This document shows, one piece after another, positions 61,833 through 64,000 of a stretch of 64,000 nucleotides of DNA (positions within the stretch are counted from its first letter, which is position 1; each line of letters opens with the position of its first letter). A program made the translations under genes and the position numbers. Source of the stretch: Odontesthes bonariensis (Eukaryota; Chordata; Actinopteri; Atheriniformes; Atherinopsidae); assembly GCF_027942865.1 (NCBI RefSeq), contig NC_134515.1, forward strand, positions 20,048,227 to 20,112,226. Reading direction: 5' to 3'. The notes beneath the pieces were generated by a model. It ran no database searches and was not told the DNA's origin. It saw nothing but the letters and a program-made list of their open reading frames with translations.

Positions 61833-62101
61833 TATAAGCATGCCGGTCTGGCTGTAAATATTTATTTCCCTGTTTGATATTGATATTAAAGTTAAGAGAC
61901 AAAACGTTTGTCTGCATTGTGAAGATGCTGATATTGACTAATGTCTAACTGACCAATGCGTAACTGTTAGGTTAGATACTGCTTGACATTGAACTTGCTT
62001 GCTAACTCAAATTTAATCAATTCTGTAACTAATTCTAAGTTATTTTAACATTCTAAATATGAAGCCAGCTTTGGCAACTCAAAGCCCACCTCGCAGCTTA
62101 A

Positions 62102-62728
62102 AGGACAAGACCTTTTTTTTTTACATTGGGCCCTTGATTTCACATTATAACATGATGTTCTACTCACCCCTGCTTGTTGTTGGTAATTTGGAGCTGTTCC
62201 GAAGATATTCGAGAGGCGTCTGGCTGCTCTCTTGAGATATTCGGCCATGAAACGGTTTCCTATGGGCAAGCTTATACAGGCACAAACTATGCTGTTTATA
62301 ATTTATTAATTACTGTACACTAGCACTGATAACGTGGAGGTGCGTCGCTTACTTAAAAAAATCCGGGTTACTGTAATTTTGAATTTTTGTCGTAAAGTGG
62401 GTGTTACTGACGTCATCATCGTGCTACTGCCACAGACAGCCCACAGACAAACACACACAGACTTTACGACAAAAATTCAAAATTACAGTAACCCAGATTT
62501 TTTTAAGTAAGCGACGCACCTCCACGTTATCATAAACAGCATAGTTTGTGCCTGTATAACGTTGCCCATAGGAAACCGTTTCATGGCCGAATATCTCAAG
62601 AGAGCAGCCAGACGCCTCTCGAATATCTTTGGAACAGCTCCAAATGACCAACAACAAGCAGGGGTGAGTAGAACATCATGTTATAATGTGAAATCAAGGG
62701 CCCAATGTAAAAAAAACGGTCTTGTCCT
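62102..62728. mobile_element. Foldback element at TTAA with coding-like arms
   Basis: Inverted arms at about 62,102-62,398 and 62,460-62,728 flank a 60-base loop. Both ends begin AGGACAAGACC reading inward and both are bordered by TTAA (62,098-62,101 and 62,729-62,732). Each arm has the same open frame starting PIGNRFMAEYLKRAARRLSN and IFGTAPN, then QQQAG before a GGGGTGAGT donor-like site. The left arm has about 30 extra bases. No transposase is present, so the element is non-autonomous. Confidence 0.85.
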
Positions 62729-62734
62729 TTAATA

Positions 62735-64000
62735 TTTAGCGGGGGACATGCAGTTTTAGCTTGTTGTGAACAAATAGTTTTAAATAGTTTTCCCGTTTGG
62801 CGTAAAAGCTTTTGCTGAATTACATAATATTATGGAGAAGCTCTGATGCAATGTGACCTTAAATACACTTACTGAGTATAAAAACACTCCGGTAATCACA
62901 CTCAATTGTGCCGGATGGATGAATTGAATAGTTGCATCATGGGCTTCCTTAAGTCAATTTGCTTTCATAATCACACTTCTTTCTGAGAATTGGTACGGCT
63001 CATCTCTGTGAATTATAATCCATCTCATATGATGCCAAATGACGTTCTGCAGGGCTTTAATCTAACTTTGTGAAATGCGCTTTCAAAGCACAAGGCTGCA
63101 CCTGACTGAATATGACTCGAATGAATCTCACTGATCTTATAGATTTTCCAAATATTTCATATATAGAATAAATGATTAAAATGTCAAAATCTTTTTTTCT
63201 TTTGCTAGAGTGGTTGCTTTTATTTATCAGTCAGCTCTGATAACAGTCCTGATTTTCACATTCTACGCACGGCAGGATTAAATTTAAGGACACCTCCTCC
63301 CTTAAAGTGAGAGTATAGCAAAATCTGAGATTTGCTCGGAACATGGTACGCATGAGTGCTTTGGACCCACACTGAGAACAAGAGCAACTACGATGAATAA
63401 ACGCTTGATAGAGAGTTGAGGGTCATCACCAGCACCCCCCACCCAATTAACATGTGGTAGATTTAAAACTTTTACAGACTGCTTGAATTGGTGGGATACA
63501 GTGATGCAATTTTGCAACTGCCAGATTGAGTCTCCCCCCTATCCCAGTGGCATGATCACGTTGCACTGATGTGATATAATATCTGCAGTGATTGCATATC
63601 TGAGCAGTTTGGTTCAGTTAAAAAGAACTTAGATCCATTTGCTCCCTGGTGGGATTCATTTGAGCTAATCTCAGATCTGTCAGTAAGAGTCCTCAGCGAA
63701 CACATCCCCAGCATCTCAGAGCTGAGAAAACTGCTCCTTGTCATAGAATTTTGAAACTTTATTTCATACACTCTGTGATTGTTTTCATCATTAATGTTAA
63801 GTGGGCTGTTTAATAACCAGGGGTGCACAGAGTTATTGGCCTAACATTGTTACATCATGTAGGGCGACATTAACCAATGGCAGTGGCTATTCGTCATTCA
63901 TTGTGCTCTGGTTGTGTTGTATCGACTTGGCCATGAATATGACAAGATTTTGTTACATTGAATTTTGTTCAGCATAAAAAAGATTGTTGGGCTTGGTAAT
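62735..64000. other. Non-coding stretch at the right edge
   Basis: About 1.3 kb of unique sequence, AT-rich, without a coding exon or a repeat I recognise. Confidence 0.5.

Noticed and set aside
22000..64000. Search for CRISPR arrays, tRNA or rRNA genes
   Set aside because: No regularly spaced repeats and no complete tRNA fold; the tRNA-like boxes seen belong to dispersed repeats.

Overview
This is nuclear DNA from a teleost fish, probably a percomorph. The evidence is vertebrate-type split genes with GT..AG introns (several only about 80 bases long), many CA/TG microsatellites, and a typical fish transposon mix (Tc1-like, Harbinger, TTAA foldback elements, a non-LTR retrotransposon, LTR elements, tRNA-headed dispersed repeats). 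The pair znf740 and csad lies side by side as it does on human chromosome 12q13.

Layout. 1-5,600: non-coding. 5,604-12,000 (minus): znf740, six coding exons rebuilt here into a 265-residue three-finger zinc-finger protein, with a probable 2-kb 3' UTR and a 5' non-coding exon beside a promoter-like stretch that carries a ZNF143/STAF-type site. 13,597-19,201 (minus): csad (cysteine sulfinate decarboxylase). All 14 coding exons can be found, but the gene is broken by an in-frame TAG, a 4-base frameshifting deletion, a lost splice donor (GT to GG) and a second abnormal donor (GC). I call it a pseudogene. 20,621-21,464 (minus): a CARD plus death-domain adaptor, CRADD/RAIDD-like, with an 81-base in-frame segment that looks like an intron without stops.

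22,000-64,000 holds no protein gene I can support. It is a gene-poor stretch with unique AT-rich sequence, some blocks that look like conserved non-coding DNA, and transposons: a decayed Harbinger (30,590-33,898) hit by later insertions; two copies of one short element with 9-base target duplications (32,579-33,583 and 50,019-50,569), the second interrupting a reverse-transcriptase gene (48,774-50,715); a deleted Tc1 element (52,620-53,318); a solo LTR (61,106-61,832); and a foldback element at TTAA (62,102-62,728), similar in design to one in a znf740 intron (8,170-8,862).

The three loci have separate jobs: nuclear DNA binding (znf740), taurine synthesis (csad, dead here) and death-complex assembly (CARD-DD). 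The most interesting point is the loss of csad, which bears on whether this fish can make its own taurine. All exon boundaries come from reading splice sites and frames by eye, and family assignments come from remembered family features, not searches.
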